64,000 nucleotides of DNA from Kappaphycus alvarezii (lineage: Eukaryota; Rhodophyta; Florideophyceae; Gigartinales; Solieriaceae), in the NCBI GenBank assembly GCA_002205965.3, contig NADL03000029.1, forward strand, positions 186,001 through 250,000, written 5' to 3'. The translations under genes and the position numbers were made by a program. Of the stretch, positions 63,613 through 64,000 are shown in pieces (position 1 is the first letter of the stretch; every line of letters begins with the position of its first letter). The notes under the pieces were generated by a model. That model searched no databases. It worked only from the letters and a program-made list of their open reading frames with translations, and was not told the DNA's origin.

Positions 63613-64000
63613 ATTACACTGTAACAAATTTATTTGATGGGAATCATTTCAAAATTCGAGTTGCATGTCTGGTTTACTATTTCGTAAACCAAAGAATTCA
63701 ATTAGCAAAGAAATGAAGTAGCGGGTACTACAAATTAATCTCACCATACATGCATGTGGGAAAAAAGTTTTCATACTTTGCGTCTGTAACTTGTAAATTA
63801 CATTTACTGAACCTCTAAAGAAAAAAATGAATCCCAATTCATTGGCATGTATGAAATAAATTAAAACCAACTTTAGATTAGCAGAGCACTCTATGCTTAA
63901 CAAGAACTTTCTTGCTGTTATGTGGTGGAATTCGGGCCCTGCTATATATCCATTTTATTTAGAAACTACGAATAAAGTACTGAAGGAATGTATATTTCCG
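63613..64000. other. Non-coding end of window
   Basis: AT-rich, no gene, RNA or repeat boundary that I can support. The 84-codon minus frame at 63903-63649 has no recognisable features. Confidence 0.35.

Noticed and set aside
1..64000. tRNA, rRNA or CRISPR features
   Set aside because: No cloverleaf-compatible sequence, conserved rRNA core or regularly spaced direct repeats were seen; a profile search would be needed to exclude tRNA genes formally.

Overview
This window is eukaryotic, repeat-dominated, non-coding-rich DNA. It has no bacterial operons and no rRNA, CRISPR or obvious tRNA genes. At least four orders of retroelement lie in various states of decay: Ty3/gypsy, Ty1/copia, a tyrosine-recombinase (DIRS-type) element, and a non-LTR element with a restriction-like endonuclease. 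There are also remnants of a Harbinger-type accessory gene and one recognisable host-type gene, an SOS1/NHE-like Na+/H+ antiporter. An intron-poor antiporter of the SOS1 type (transporter plus C-terminal cyclic-nucleotide-binding-like region) together with these transposons suggests an alga or protist, possibly a red alga. This assignment is an inference only. Almost every coding stretch carries frameshifts or stops, so nearly all genes are annotated as pseudogenes.

Layout. 1-5636: decayed plus-strand Ty3/gypsy element A, cut by the window edge and ending at a polypurine tract and LTR stub. 5637-6790: minus-strand C-terminal fragment of the restriction-like-endonuclease (REL) non-LTR family. 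6915-11918: minus-strand tyrosine-recombinase retroelement flanked by about 277-bp direct repeats. 11919-13360: non-coding DNA with two perfect palindromes. 13360-15870: an old REL non-LTR fragment split by a 1.36-kb insertion that carries an acidic ORF with a SUMO-interaction-like motif. 15959-17162: a degenerate acidic protein with a C-terminal SAP motif. 17175-29477: a Ty1/copia element (430-bp LTRs, TSD CTGAT) interrupted by a complete-length Ty3/gypsy element B (19159-25141, 360-bp LTRs). 29483-29740: a further REL non-LTR fragment, so the nesting is gypsy in copia in or beside a non-LTR copy. 29740-34400: non-coding. 34400-38970: antiporter gene, frameshifted, followed by a duplicated 3' piece at 39304-39492. 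40131-44205: the most complete REL non-LTR element, minus strand. 44870-48960: gypsy element C, plus strand, same family as A. 49500-50440: Harbinger-type Myb/NAM-associated gene remnant. 50830-53390: gypsy fragment D, minus strand. 53400-59950: AT-rich DNA with a few unrecognised ORF remnants. 59950-62560: minus-strand SF1 (UPF1-like) helicase pseudogene. 63334-63612: stray C-terminal non-LTR fragment.

The region behaves as a transposon graveyard. Elements jumped into each other; element B is nested in the copia element, and its two LTRs remain similar. The SOS1-like antiporter is the only gene with a clear cellular role (Na+/H+ exchange at a membrane), and as read here it is not intact. The most unusual contents are the tyrosine-recombinase retroelement, the REL-endonuclease non-LTR family present in at least five copies or fragments, an initiator-tRNA-like primer-binding site in the copia element, and perfect 56-bp and 32-bp palindromes built on a TACTGTACAGTA motif that recurs across the window.
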